From: Spirochaetaceae bacterium
Lineage (GTDB): Bacteria; Spirochaetota; Spirochaetia; DSM-27196; PXBQ01
Length of the DNA: 64,000 nucleotides
Assembly (NCBI GenBank): GCA_007695285.1
Contig: REEC01000120.1
Span: forward strand, 62,001 to 126,000
Direction of reading: 5' to 3'
A program made the translations under genes and the position numbers. The notes under the pieces are model-generated. The model ran no database searches. It was not told the origin of the DNA and saw nothing but the letters and a program-made list of their open reading frames with translations. Shown here one piece after another: positions 25,962-34,227 of the stretch (position 1 is the first letter of the stretch; every line of letters starts with the position of its first letter).

Positions 25962-27512
25962 TTATCGCCCCCTGATCGCTGCCGACACCGCTTCGACAAT
26001 CTCCGTCTCGGCCTGATCGAACTCAACACGGAAGCCTTCGTCGCGCGCGATGCGAATCAGGCTCTCGACCTGAACGACAGGGCTCGAAATCTCGACGAGA
26101 AGCCCCATCGCTTCGACAAAACGTCCGGCCGCCGATAAAGCGACCGCGATCCGGCCGAGTACAGCGTCACGCGAGAGCGTCGACTCGAGCGCAGCCTCGG
26201 CTGCATCGGCGAGCAACTCCGCGGCGCCTTCGGGCTCCGCGTCGAGACGAGCGATCCCGGCGCCCGCGAGGATACGCGCGCCAATCGTGGGGTCGGAAAA
26301 CTCGGCGACCAGACGGCGAGCATCAGCCGGATCGATCACCGCGGCTATACGCTCAAATACCGACGCGATCTTGAGTTGGTCCGCGACGCCGTTCATCGCG
26401 ATTTCAGCGGCAGACGCGTGGATCCGGGCGAGTTGCACATCGCCGATCGCGGAGTACGCCGCCGAGATCTCCGCATGAGCATCGGCCCTGAGGAACCCAT
26501 CGGGCACCTGTTCGGCAGCGGAGCCCGCGCGTGAGAGAAAGATGTACGCCGACGGAATGTCGCCCGCCGCGCCAAACAGCTCCGCGTGCGCGGCGAGGCC
26601 GCGCGCGACAAGGTGGCGATCGCCGGTCGCGTCGAGCACGGACGACGCGTCGAACTGGCGTCCGAGCACGAAAAACCGGGTCGAAATGTCGAGAACCATG
26701 AGCCGGTCGTCGTCGCCGATCGGCGACGGATCGGGAGTGCGCAACTCGGAGAGCGATCTCCGCAGATAGTCGTCGGCCGAGGACGCGCTCCCGAGCAACT
26801 GGAACTGCTGCGCGATCCGACTGTACGCGTCCGCGCGTCGCCATTTATCGGGAAGCGCGCCGACTGCAGGAATCGCCTGCTGAAGCAGCATATTCGCGTT
26901 CCCGGTCGCGCCGGTCCGCCGGTACATATCCGAGACGTCGATCAAGAGCCCAAAACGCGTCGTGAGATCCTCGATCACAAAGATCGCCTCGATCGCCCGG
27001 CGTTGAAACTCGAACGCCGCGTCGGAAGCGACGAAAATCGCGCCGATCACCGCGCGCAACGCTTCACCTCGCGCCCACTCGTTCGAGATCGACAAAGCGT
27101 TTTCAAGCGCCTTTTCGAGATGGAGCAATCCCTGTTCAATCCGGTCCAGGTGGAAAAAAAGTTCGGCGACACGCGCGATGACGACCGGGTCTGTAACGCC
27201 GCCGACAGTGATCAAACGGACCGCGTGGTCGATGACGTGAGCCGAGGCAGCCGCGTTTCCCGAGTCGTGGTACGCGTTTGCGATCTCGACGTACAACAGC
27301 ACGCGCGTCACAAGGTCGTCGACGTTCTCCGCGGCGGCGGTCGAGACCGAAAGTGGGCCCGTCGAACCCGGAAATCCACGGCCCGGGAAGTCCGGGATCG
27401 AGACTCCGGCGGTCGTGGCGCACCCGAAGATAAGCGGCAAGAGAGCCAGTAAGCCGGCGAGAACGAAAAATCGACCCGAAGCCGGTGTATTCCGCGAGCC
27501 GTCGATCTCCAT
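25962..27512 (-). CDS. Lipoprotein with TPR-like helical repeats
   Basis: 516 residues: a signal peptide with lipobox LIFGC (Cys31), so the mature protein is anchored by lipid. The rest is alpha-helical, built of about 35-45-residue units with repeated Ala-rich helix pairs (RVLLYVEIANAYHDSGNAAASAHVIDHAVRL, RADAYSRIAQQFQLLGSASSADDYL, RADAHAEISAAYSAIGDVQLARIHAS), a TPR-like solenoid suited to holding a partner protein. The ATG at 27512 is preferred over a TTG at 27521. It follows the gene ending at 27527 by a few bases and is probably co-transcribed. Confidence 0.78.
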   Translation of the reverse strand: MEIDGSRNTPASGRFFVLAGLLALLPLIFGCATTAGVSIPDFPGRGFPGSTGPLSVSTAAAENVDDLVTRVLLYVEIANAYHDSGNAAASAHVIDHAVRLITVGGVTDPVVIARVAELFFHLDRIEQGLLHLEKALENALSISNEWARGEALRAVIGAIFVASDAAFEFQRRAIEAIFVIEDLTTRFGLLIDVSDMYRRTGATGNANMLLQQAIPAVGALPDKWRRADAYSRIAQQFQLLGSASSADDYLRRSLSELRTPDPSPIGDDDRLMVLDISTRFFVLGRQFDASSVLDATGDRHLVARGLAAHAELFGAAGDIPSAYIFLSRAGSAAEQVPDGFLRADAHAEISAAYSAIGDVQLARIHASAAEIAMNGVADQLKIASVFERIAAVIDPADARRLVAEFSDPTIGARILAGAGIARLDAEPEGAAELLADAAEAALESTLSRDAVLGRIAVALSAAGRFVEAMGLLVEISSPVVQVESLIRIARDEGFRVEFDQAETEIVEAVSAAIRGR

Positions 27513-27526
27513 CGTGAACAACTCGT

Positions 27527-27838
27527 CTAAACCGGGGTCAATTGCAACTTTCCGTCATCGTACGAGAGGGTGATTTTGCGCGGCGAGCCGATCGACTTGA
27601 CCGTCTTGAGGCTCACTTCAACGGTTCCGACGCGGCATTCGTTCCTCAAGTTCACCGTACCCGGAACACCGACCGCGTCTGCACTATGCGCACCGCCGGG
27701 AGCGCGCACCGGGCAAATTTTCACCTCGTAACTCGTCGTCATAAGTCCGAGGTCAAACCCGTCGTTGGGATGTATATTAATTGTCGCTTCGTCAAACGAG
27801 TAATCGCTGATAACAGTAAGTGGTGACGTCATTTTCAC
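27527..27838 (-). CDS. Small beta-rich protein of unknown function
   Basis: A protein of about 103 residues with alternating strands, no signal peptide and no membrane segment. Two isolated cysteines (CPVRAPGG and NECRVG, about 30 residues apart) are notable. A TTG at 27874 is excluded because it lies in the -10 box; the GTG at 27838 has GAGGAT 4 bases upstream, and an ATG at 27832 is the alternative. It is the first gene of a two-gene operon with the TPR lipoprotein. I do not recognise the family. Confidence 0.65.
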   Translation of the reverse strand: MKMTSPLTVISDYSFDEATINIHPNDGFDLGLMTTSYEVKICPVRAPGGAHSADAVGVPGTVNLRNECRVGTVEVSLKTVKSIGSPRKITLSYDDGKLQLTPV

Positions 27839-27873
27839 ATGAATCCTCGGCGTCCGATGGTTTTTCTGCTTCA

Positions 27874-27902
27874 AATCTACGCCATGCCGTGCCGGATGTC
27901 AA
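27874..27902 (-). promoter_or_regulatory. Sigma70 promoter of the hypothetical-lipoprotein operon
   Basis: On the minus strand TTGACA and TAGATT are separated by 17 bp; the leader is about 30 bases. Confidence 0.82.
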
Positions 27903-27943
27903 CGAAACCGGGAATTATCTCAACCGCGACGGTAAAAAACCCA

Positions 27944-27972
27944 TTGACGTAAAAGCGTGCAACGGCTAACCT
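27944..27972 (+). promoter_or_regulatory. Sigma70 promoter of tRNA-Leu
   Basis: TTGACG and TAACCT are separated by 17 bp; the predicted start is about 35 bases before the tRNA. Confidence 0.65.
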
Positions 27973-28013
27973 TTGGGCCGTTGTCGACCACGACAGAACA
28001 CTGACCACGAGAC

Positions 28014-28097
28014 GCCGGCGTGGCGGAATTGGTAGACGCGCCAGACTCAAAATCTGGTGTCCGCGAGGATGTCCCGGTTCGAGTCCGGGCGCCGGTA
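28014..28097 (+). tRNA. tRNA-Leu (anticodon CAA)
   Basis: An 84-base type II tRNA. The 7-bp acceptor stem is GCCGGCG with CGCCGGT (one wobble), the D-arm contains TTGGTAGACG, the anticodon stem CCAGA/TCTGG closes the loop CTCAAAA with anticodon CAA, there is a long variable arm, and the T-arm CCCGG-TTCGAGT-CCGGG. The discriminator base is A, as expected for leucine. The 3' CCA is not encoded. It reads UUG codons. Confidence 0.95.
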
Positions 28098-28193
28098 CTG
28101 ATCGTTCCCCCTCACCCTTTTTGCAGCAGAACATCCTTGTCGATATCGTCAAAAAGGACTAATTTCCTGTACGTCTGTTGTGTTTCAATGTAC

Positions 28194-28208
28194 TGCAATG
28201 TGATTGCA
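28194..28208. promoter_or_regulatory. Palindrome upstream of the MATE gene, possible operator
   Basis: A perfect 6-3-6 inverted repeat, TGCAAT-GTG-ATTGCA, lies 32 bases before the start codon of the exporter. Efflux genes are often controlled by a local repressor at such a site. No regulator gene is adjacent. Confidence 0.35.
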
Positions 28209-28239
28209 TTGATACGATTTTGCCCCCTAAGGAGCTTTC

Positions 28240-29649
28240 ATGCCGTCGCGCCCCGATACACCGAGCGCTGTCCCCGCAGCCGTCCCCGCACCGCTAAGAG
28301 GGCGCGACGAATCGCTTGGAACCGAGAAGATCGGCAGGCTCCTGATGCGGCTCTCGATTCCCGCGATGATCGCTATGTTCGTGAACGCGCTGTACAACCT
28401 TGTCGATACGATCTTCATCGGCCGTGCGGTTGGTCCGGCCGGGATCGGCGGCCTCGCGATCGTCTTTCCGTTCCAGATCTTTCTTTTCGCTCTTGCTACG
28501 ATGGTCGGAATCGGCGCCGCGTCGGTGACCTCTCGAGCCCTCGGGGCGGGGAACATGGAACGTGCGCATCGAGCGACCGGCAACGCGTTCACGATGTCGG
28601 CGATCCTCGGCGTCTCGATCATGGTCGTCGGGCTGGTTTTCACCGATCAGATCATCGCGGCGTTCGGCGCGACGCCGGGCCTGATCGAGTACGCGCGCGA
28701 CTACCTCGAGGTGATCGTAATCGGCGCGCCTTTTCTCGTGGTCGCTGTAACGGGCAACAACCTGATCAGAAGCGAAGGGCGCGCGAAGGTGGCTATGGTG
28801 TCGATGCTGATCGGCACGGGGGCAAATCTCATCCTCGATCCGATCTTCATCTTTGGGCTCGGGATGGGCGTCCGCGGCGCCGCGTGGGCGACCGTGATCG
28901 GTTTCATCTTGTCCTTCCTTTTCATAGCCGCGTTTTTCATAACCGGCCGCAGCAGTCTTTCGTTCAAACGATCGGACATGCGGCTCGAGCCGAGAATCAG
29001 CAGGGAAATCCTCGCGATCGGCTTCCCGAACTTCACGAAACAGCTCGGCGGATCGGTCCTCGTCGTCGTGATCAACAACGCGCTCCGGATCCACGGCGGC
29101 GATATCGCGATCGCGACGTTCGGGGTTATCAACCGCCTCCTGATGTTCGCGGTGATGCCGGTGTTCGGGATCGTTCAGGGATTTCAGCCGATTGCCGGGT
29201 ACAACTACGGTGCAAAAAAAATGGACCGTGTCCGCGAGGTCGTCCGGGTCGCCTCGATCGCGACGACAGCGATCGCCGGCGGGTTTTTCATCGTGATGAT
29301 GGTCTTCCCGGGACCGTTGATGAGCATTTTCGGCGACGACGCCGAGCTGATCGCGCTCGGGACGTACGCGATGAGGATCATCGTACTTGTTCTTCCGATC
29401 ATCGGAATCCAACTCGTCGGATCGACGTTCTTCATGGCGATCGGAAAAGCGTTTCCCGCGTTGATCCTCTCGATTTCGCGGCAGATTCTCTTTCTGATTC
29501 CTCTCGTTCTGATCTTCCCGATCTTCTGGGGCACCACCGGTGTCTGGCTTGCGTTCCCGGTCGCCGACACGTTGGCAACGTCGTTAACGATCGTATGGCT
29601 CGCGGTGGAAATGAGAAAGATCATTGACAGATCGGCGCTCAATCCGTAG
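28240..29649 (+). CDS. MATE-family multidrug/organic cation exporter
   Basis: A 469-residue inner-membrane protein with 12 predicted helices in two six-helix halves; the first begins LSIPAMIAMFVNALYNLVDTIFIGRAVGP and the second GFPNFTKQLGGSVLVVVINNALRI. GxNxLIR at the end of helix 5 (TGNNLIRSEGRAK) and PVFGIVQGFQPIAGYNYGA are family hallmarks. Such proteins export drugs or cationic metabolites with Na+ or H+ antiport. AAGGAG lies 7 bases before the ATG. Its last codons contain the promoter of the following peptide-import operon. Confidence 0.9.
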   Translation: MPSRPDTPSAVPAAVPAPLRGRDESLGTEKIGRLLMRLSIPAMIAMFVNALYNLVDTIFIGRAVGPAGIGGLAIVFPFQIFLFALATMVGIGAASVTSRALGAGNMERAHRATGNAFTMSAILGVSIMVVGLVFTDQIIAAFGATPGLIEYARDYLEVIVIGAPFLVVAVTGNNLIRSEGRAKVAMVSMLIGTGANLILDPIFIFGLGMGVRGAAWATVIGFILSFLFIAAFFITGRSSLSFKRSDMRLEPRISREILAIGFPNFTKQLGGSVLVVVINNALRIHGGDIAIATFGVINRLLMFAVMPVFGIVQGFQPIAGYNYGAKKMDRVREVVRVASIATTAIAGGFFIVMMVFPGPLMSIFGDDAELIALGTYAMRIIVLVLPIIGIQLVGSTFFMAIGKAFPALILSISRQILFLIPLVLIFPIFWGTTGVWLAFPVADTLATSLTIVWLAVEMRKIIDRSALNP

Positions 29650-29652
29650 TAT
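29624..29652 (+). promoter_or_regulatory. Sigma70 promoter of the peptide-import operon
   Basis: TTGACA and TAGTAT are separated by 17 bp. The -10 box contains the stop codon of the MATE gene. The predicted start near 29659 is followed by AAGGAGAG and the ATG at 29690. Confidence 0.85.
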
Positions 29653-29689
29653 CGTTCAATCCTACAATTTTCTTTCCAAGGAGAGACAT

Positions 29690-31225
29690 ATGCGTTTTGC
29701 AAAGTCAATCGCGGTCGCTCTGGTTCTTATCCTGGTCGCGGGCACCTTGTTCGCCGCCGGTGCAAAGGAACCACAAGCGACAAAGACTCAGAACCGCGAC
29801 ACGATCGTCGTCGCGATGGGCGCGGATGCGCGATCGCTCGATCCACACGAGACGAACGACCAGCCGTCGGCTCGCATCATGAAGCAGATCTACAGCACAT
29901 TGATGCACCAAACCGAGGACCTTCAGATCGAGAAAGGACTCGTGACCGACTACCGTGTCGTGAGCGACACCGTGTACGAGTTCACGCTTCCTTCGGGCGT
30001 CAAGTTCCACAACGGTGAGACATTGACGTCGCGCGACGTGAAGTTCACGTTCGACCGGATGCGCGAAAAGAACGCACCGGCCGGCTTCCTGATGGCCGCG
30101 CTCGACCGCGTCGAGGTCATCGACGACCTGAACTTCCGGATGGTTCTCGAGTTCCCGTTTGGACCGTTCCTCACGCACCTCGCGCACACCGCGATGTCGA
30201 TCGTGAACGAGAAAGCCGTCACGGCAGGTGGCGACGACTACGGACGTGCGCCGGTCGGCACCGGCCCGTTCAAGTTCGTCGAGTGGCGCGCGGGAGACTC
30301 GATCACGCTCGAGCGCTTCGACGACTACTACCGCGGCCCGGCGCAGTCGCGCATGATCCGCTTCCGGTTCATCCCTGAGGACGCAAACCGTGCGATCGCG
30401 ATCGAGACCGGAGAGGCCGACATCGTGTTCGACGTCGGACCGAACGACTTCGCGAACCTCGAGGCGCTTCCGTCGGTCATCACGTCGCAGATCACGGGTT
30501 TGACGACGTTCTACATGGGCTTCAACGCCGCGAAAGAACCGTTCGACGACGTGCGCGTTCGCCGCGCGATCAACCTCGCTCTCGACGTCGACGGCGCCAC
30601 CGAAGCCGCGTTCCTCGGATTCGCGACGCCGGCCGACGGGCCACTTCCGCCGACGGTGCTGTACGCGAATCCGGACCTCGAAGGGTATGGATACGATCCC
30701 GCCGAGGCCCGACGTCTGCTCGCGGAAGCCGGGTACGCGGACGGTTTCACGACCAGCATCTGGACGAACAACAACCCGGTGCGCGTGATGTACTCCGAGA
30801 TCTTCCAGGAGCAACTGCGTCAGGTCGGAATCGAGGTCAGCATCGAGATCATGGAGTTCGCTCCGTACCTCGACCGCACCGCGCTCGGCGAGCACGACAT
30901 GTTCATGCTCGGCTGGGTCACGGTTACCGGTGACGCGGACTACGGTCTGTACTCGCTGTTCCACTCGACGCAGTTCGGCGACGCAGGAAACCGCACGTTC
31001 TGGGGCAACGACGAAGTCGACCGGTTGCTCGACCTCGGAAAAGCCGATCCGGACCCCGCACAACGCGAACTAGCTTATATGCGCGCGCAGGAGATCATCA
31101 CCGAAGAAGCTCCGTGGGTTTTCCTCGCGAACCGCGATGAGCTCAACGCGACGCGCAACTACGTCGAAGGGTTTATTCCTCACGCGGCCGGACATCATAA
31201 CTTGTACCGCGTGTACAACCGATAA
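29690..31225 (+). CDS. Peptide/nickel-type ABC transporter substrate-binding protein
   Basis: A 511-residue exported solute-binding protein of family 5 (DppA/OppA/NikA). It has a signal peptide (MRFAKSIAVALVLILVAGTLFAAGAKE) with no lipobox Cys, so it is free or held by its uncleaved helix. Seen: the conserved SBP_bac_5 patterns VAMGADARSLDPHETND, LPSGVKFHNGETLTSRDVKFTFDRM, and VRRAINLALDVDG. It carries ligands, probably short peptides, to the permeases encoded downstream. AAGGAG precedes the ATG. A strong hairpin separates it from the permeases. Confidence 0.92.
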   Translation: MRFAKSIAVALVLILVAGTLFAAGAKEPQATKTQNRDTIVVAMGADARSLDPHETNDQPSARIMKQIYSTLMHQTEDLQIEKGLVTDYRVVSDTVYEFTLPSGVKFHNGETLTSRDVKFTFDRMREKNAPAGFLMAALDRVEVIDDLNFRMVLEFPFGPFLTHLAHTAMSIVNEKAVTAGGDDYGRAPVGTGPFKFVEWRAGDSITLERFDDYYRGPAQSRMIRFRFIPEDANRAIAIETGEADIVFDVGPNDFANLEALPSVITSQITGLTTFYMGFNAAKEPFDDVRVRRAINLALDVDGATEAAFLGFATPADGPLPPTVLYANPDLEGYGYDPAEARRLLAEAGYADGFTTSIWTNNNPVRVMYSEIFQEQLRQVGIEVSIEIMEFAPYLDRTALGEHDMFMLGWVTVTGDADYGLYSLFHSTQFGDAGNRTFWGNDEVDRLLDLGKADPDPAQRELAYMRAQEIITEEAPWVFLANRDELNATRNYVEGFIPHAAGHHNLYRVYNR

Positions 31226-31254
31226 CGGGACGTCTGGATCCCGACATCTATCTG

Positions 31255-31278
31255 ACGGGGGCGCCAAGGCGCCCCCGT
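31255..31278 (+). promoter_or_regulatory. Strong hairpin between binding-protein and permease genes
   Basis: An 11-bp perfect stem (ACGGGGGCGCC with its complement) and a loop of about two bases, without a T-run. Such hairpins after a binding-protein gene commonly protect its message or limit readthrough, so that it is made in excess over the permeases. Confidence 0.65.
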
Positions 31279-31294
31279 TCCTCTCGAGGACGGA

Positions 31295-32221
31295 ATGCAC
31301 AAATACATCTTTCGACGCATCCTGATGCTGATACCGGTCATGCTCGGCGTTTCATTCGTGGTATTCACGATCATGTTCTTCACGCCGGGCGACCCCGCGC
31401 GGATCATGCTCGGAGAACGCGCACCGGCCGATGAAGTTGCCAGACTGCGCACGCAAATGGGCCTCGACGACCCATTTCTGGTACGGTATGTCAACTTTGT
31501 CGTAAACGCCGTTCGCGGTGATCTCGGACGCTCGCTCGTCACACGGCGCTCTGTCGCAGCCGAGTTGTTTTCGCGTTTTCCCGCGACGATGCAACTCGCG
31601 GCCGCGGCGGTTCTCGTCTCGGTCGCGATGGGTATTCCGATCGGGATAATATCCGCGACAAAACAGTACTCGGTCTTCGACGGCTTCAGTATGGCGCTCG
31701 CGCTCGTCGGCGTCTCGATGCCGAACTTCTGGCAAGGCATGATGATGATCCTGCTGTTCTCGATCGCGATCGGAATCCTTCCGTCGAGTGGGTACGGGAC
31801 GTTCTGGCACCTCATCATGCCCGCCGTCACGATCGGCACGAGCTCCGCCGCGATCATAACGCGGATGACGCGTTCGAGCATGCTCGAGGTCGTCCGCCAG
31901 GACTACATCAGGACGGCACGAGCCAAAGGCCTCTCCGAAAGCGTCGTGATCAACCGCCACGCGCTGAAAAATGCTCTGATACCGATCGTGACGGTCATAG
32001 GGCTCCAGTTCGGGTATCTTCTCGGGGGAGCGGTCTTGACCGAGACGATCTTCGCGTGGCCCGGAGTCGGCCGGTTCATGGTCGACGCGATCCGGCAGAA
32101 AGACTTCCCGGTCGTTCAAGGCGGCGTGCTTCTGCTCGCGCTCACGTTCAGTCTTGTCAACCTTGTCGTCGATATCCTGTACGCGTACATCGACCCGCGC
32201 ATCAAGGCGCAGTACAAGTGA
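31295..32221 (+). CDS. Peptide ABC transporter permease, DppB type
   Basis: 308 residues and six predicted helices. A periplasmic loop after helix 1 contains the DppB signature MFFTPGDPARIMLGERAP (about 30-47). The cytoplasmic EAA loop is RTARAKGLSESVVINRHALKNALIP (about 208-232), the contact with the ATPases. It forms the membrane channel with the next gene product. GAGGAC precedes the ATG. Confidence 0.92.
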   Translation: MHKYIFRRILMLIPVMLGVSFVVFTIMFFTPGDPARIMLGERAPADEVARLRTQMGLDDPFLVRYVNFVVNAVRGDLGRSLVTRRSVAAELFSRFPATMQLAAAAVLVSVAMGIPIGIISATKQYSVFDGFSMALALVGVSMPNFWQGMMMILLFSIAIGILPSSGYGTFWHLIMPAVTIGTSSAAIITRMTRSSMLEVVRQDYIRTARAKGLSESVVINRHALKNALIPIVTVIGLQFGYLLGGAVLTETIFAWPGVGRFMVDAIRQKDFPVVQGGVLLLALTFSLVNLVVDILYAYIDPRIKAQYK

Positions 32222-32233
32222 CGGAGTTCATAA

Positions 32234-33181
32234 ATGACTAACTCACCGGCCGACAACCAACCCGTCGTGAAAGGCACTCCGACGCCGAATCCGGCCGGCT
32301 TGACGACGCAGGAAGGGCTCGGCGCAACGCCCAAGAAACAGCGGTCGCAGTGGGCCGAGGTCTGGCGACGCCTTCGGCGGAACCGGATGGCGATGGTAGG
32401 CCTCGGCGTAATCGTCGTGATAATCCTTACGGCGATCTTCGCGGATTTTGTCGCGCCGTACGGATACCGCGAGCAGAATCTTCGGTTGCGCAACAGCCCA
32501 CCGTCTCGCGAGCATATCCTGGGAACCGACGATCTCGGACGCGACATCTTGAGCCGGATCATCCACGGATCGCGTGTCTCGCTGCAGGTGGGAATCGTCG
32601 CGGTCAGCATCGCGGTCGTAATCGGTGGAGCGCTCGGCGCCTTATCGGGGTTTTACGGAGGCCGGCTCGATAACATAGTGATGCGGGCGATGGACGTGCT
32701 GCTCGCGATACCGTCGATCCTGCTCGCGATCGCGATCGTGAGCGCTTTCGGTGGAGGGCTCGTGAACGTGATGATCGCGGTCGGGATCGCGTCGATACCT
32801 CAGTACGCCCGGATCGTCCGCGCGTCGGTGATCTCGGTCAAGGAACAGGAGTTCGTCGAGGCCGCCCGGGCGGTCGGCGCGCGCGACTTGCGGATCATCG
32901 TGAAACACATCATCCCGAACTCGCTCGCACCGATCATCGTGCAAGGCACGCTCGGCGTCGCGGGCGCCATTCTCGCCGCTGCAGGACTGTCGTTTATCGG
33001 TCTCGGAATCCAACCTCCGACGCCCGAATGGGGAGCGATGCTCTCGGCCGGCCGACACCTCATCCGGACTGCGTGGCACGTCGCGACGTTCCCGGGGATC
33101 GCGATCATGATCACGATTTTCGCTCTGAACCTCTTGGGCGACGGCCTGCGCGACGCTCTCGACCCACGGTTGAAACAATGA
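32234..33181 (+). CDS. Peptide ABC transporter permease, DppC type
   Basis: 315 residues. A 35-residue hydrophilic N-terminus precedes RRNRMAMVGLGVIVVIILTAIFADFVAPY; then comes HILGTDDLGRDILSRIIHGSRVSL, a DppC hallmark, and the EAA loop EAARAVGARDLRIIVKHIIPNSLAPIIV (about 214-241). Six helices. Its start lies 12 bases after the DppB stop. Confidence 0.92.
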   Translation: MTNSPADNQPVVKGTPTPNPAGLTTQEGLGATPKKQRSQWAEVWRRLRRNRMAMVGLGVIVVIILTAIFADFVAPYGYREQNLRLRNSPPSREHILGTDDLGRDILSRIIHGSRVSLQVGIVAVSIAVVIGGALGALSGFYGGRLDNIVMRAMDVLLAIPSILLAIAIVSAFGGGLVNVMIAVGIASIPQYARIVRASVISVKEQEFVEAARAVGARDLRIIVKHIIPNSLAPIIVQGTLGVAGAILAAAGLSFIGLGIQPPTPEWGAMLSAGRHLIRTAWHVATFPGIAIMITIFALNLLGDGLRDALDPRLKQ

Positions 33182-33215
33182 TCTCGGCTGAATCAATCAC
33201 AAACGGAGAGTGCGT

Positions 33216-34217
33216 GTGAGCCAACCACTTCTTGAGATCCGCGACCTCAACGTCGAGTACCGCACCGAAGACGGTGTCGTCAAAGCCGTTGAGCGTCTCA
33301 ACCTGACGCTGAACAAAGGCGAGACGTTGGGGCTTGTCGGTGAGACGGGCGCCGGAAAGACGACGACCGCACTATCTATAATGCGCCTTGTGCCGGATCC
33401 TCCGGGAAAGGTAGTCGGTGGAGAGGTGGTTTTTGACGGCACCAATCTACTGAAGGTGCCGAACGAAGCGATCAAGCAGATTCGCGGCAATAAGATCTCG
33501 ATGATCTTCCAGGATCCGATGACGTCGCTGAACCCGGTTCTGACGGTCGGATTCCAGATCGAAGAAGCCGTGATGCTGCACCAAAGGCTCTCGCGAAGCG
33601 ACGCGCGCAAGCGAGCGGCCGAGATGCTGCAGCTCGTCGGCATCCAACCCGAAAGGGTCGACGACTACCCGCACGAGTTCTCGGGTGGAATGCGGCAACG
33701 CGTCGGGATCGCGATGGCGTTGTCGTGCAACCCGGAACTGCTGATCGCCGACGAGCCGACGACGGCGCTCGACGTCACGATTCAGGCTCAGGTCCTCGAC
33801 CTCATGAAGAATCTGCGCGACGAGTTTCATACGTCGATGATCCTGATCACGCACGACCTCGGCGTCGTCGCGGAGGTATGCGACAAGGTCGCGATCATGT
33901 ACGCGGGAACGATCGTCGAGTACACCGACGTGAAGACGCTCTTCACCGAGCCGAAACACCCGTACACGATCGGACTGTTCGACTCGATCCCGACGCTCGA
34001 CGAGGATATCGAGAGGCTGCGTCCGATCAAGGGCACGATGCCCGATCCGACCGATCTCCCGTCCGGGTGCAAGTTTCACCCACGGTGCCCGAAGGCGCAG
34101 GCGATCTGCGCGACGCGAGCACCCGCGTTCACCGACGTTTCCGACGGTCACATGGTCAACTGCCTCATTTACGAGGGGCTCGTCGCCGAGACGCCCGAGC
34201 CCCCGCAAGGGTTATAA
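33216..34217 (+). CDS. Peptide ABC transporter ATPase, DppD type
   Basis: 333 residues. Walker [10 protein letters not shown] (about 41-49), signature FSGGMRQRV, Walker [15 protein letters not shown]-loop [10 protein letters not shown], and a C-terminal oligopeptide-type extension with the Cys-containing [17 protein letters not shown] segment, which in some homologues binds an iron-sulfur cluster. GTG at 33216 with GGAG at 33205-33208 is preferred over GTG at 33210. It powers transport together with the next ATPase. Confidence 0.92.
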   Translation: MSQPLLEIRDLNVEYRTEDGVVKAVERLNLTLNKGETLGLVGETGAGKTTTALSIMRLVPDPPGKVVGGEVVFDGTNLLKVPNEAIKQIRGNKISMIFQDPMTSLNPVLTVGFQIEEAVMLHQRLSRSDARKRAAEMLQLVGIQPERVDDYPHEFSGGMRQRVGIAMALSCNPELLIADEPTTALDVTIQAQVLDLMKNLRDEFHTSMILITHDLGVVAEVCDKVAIMYAGTIVEYTDVKTLFTEPKHPYTIGLFDSIPTLDEDIERLRPIKGTMPDPTDLPSGCKFHPRCPKAQAICATRAPAFTDVSDGHMVNCLIYEGLVAETPEPPQGL

Positions 34218-34227
34218 GGAACGCCTG

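Noticed and set aside
29705-31063. A 452-residue minus-strand open frame opposite the peptide-binding protein
   Set aside because: No start site, no recognisable motif, Arg/Val-rich as expected for antisense of a GC-rich gene.
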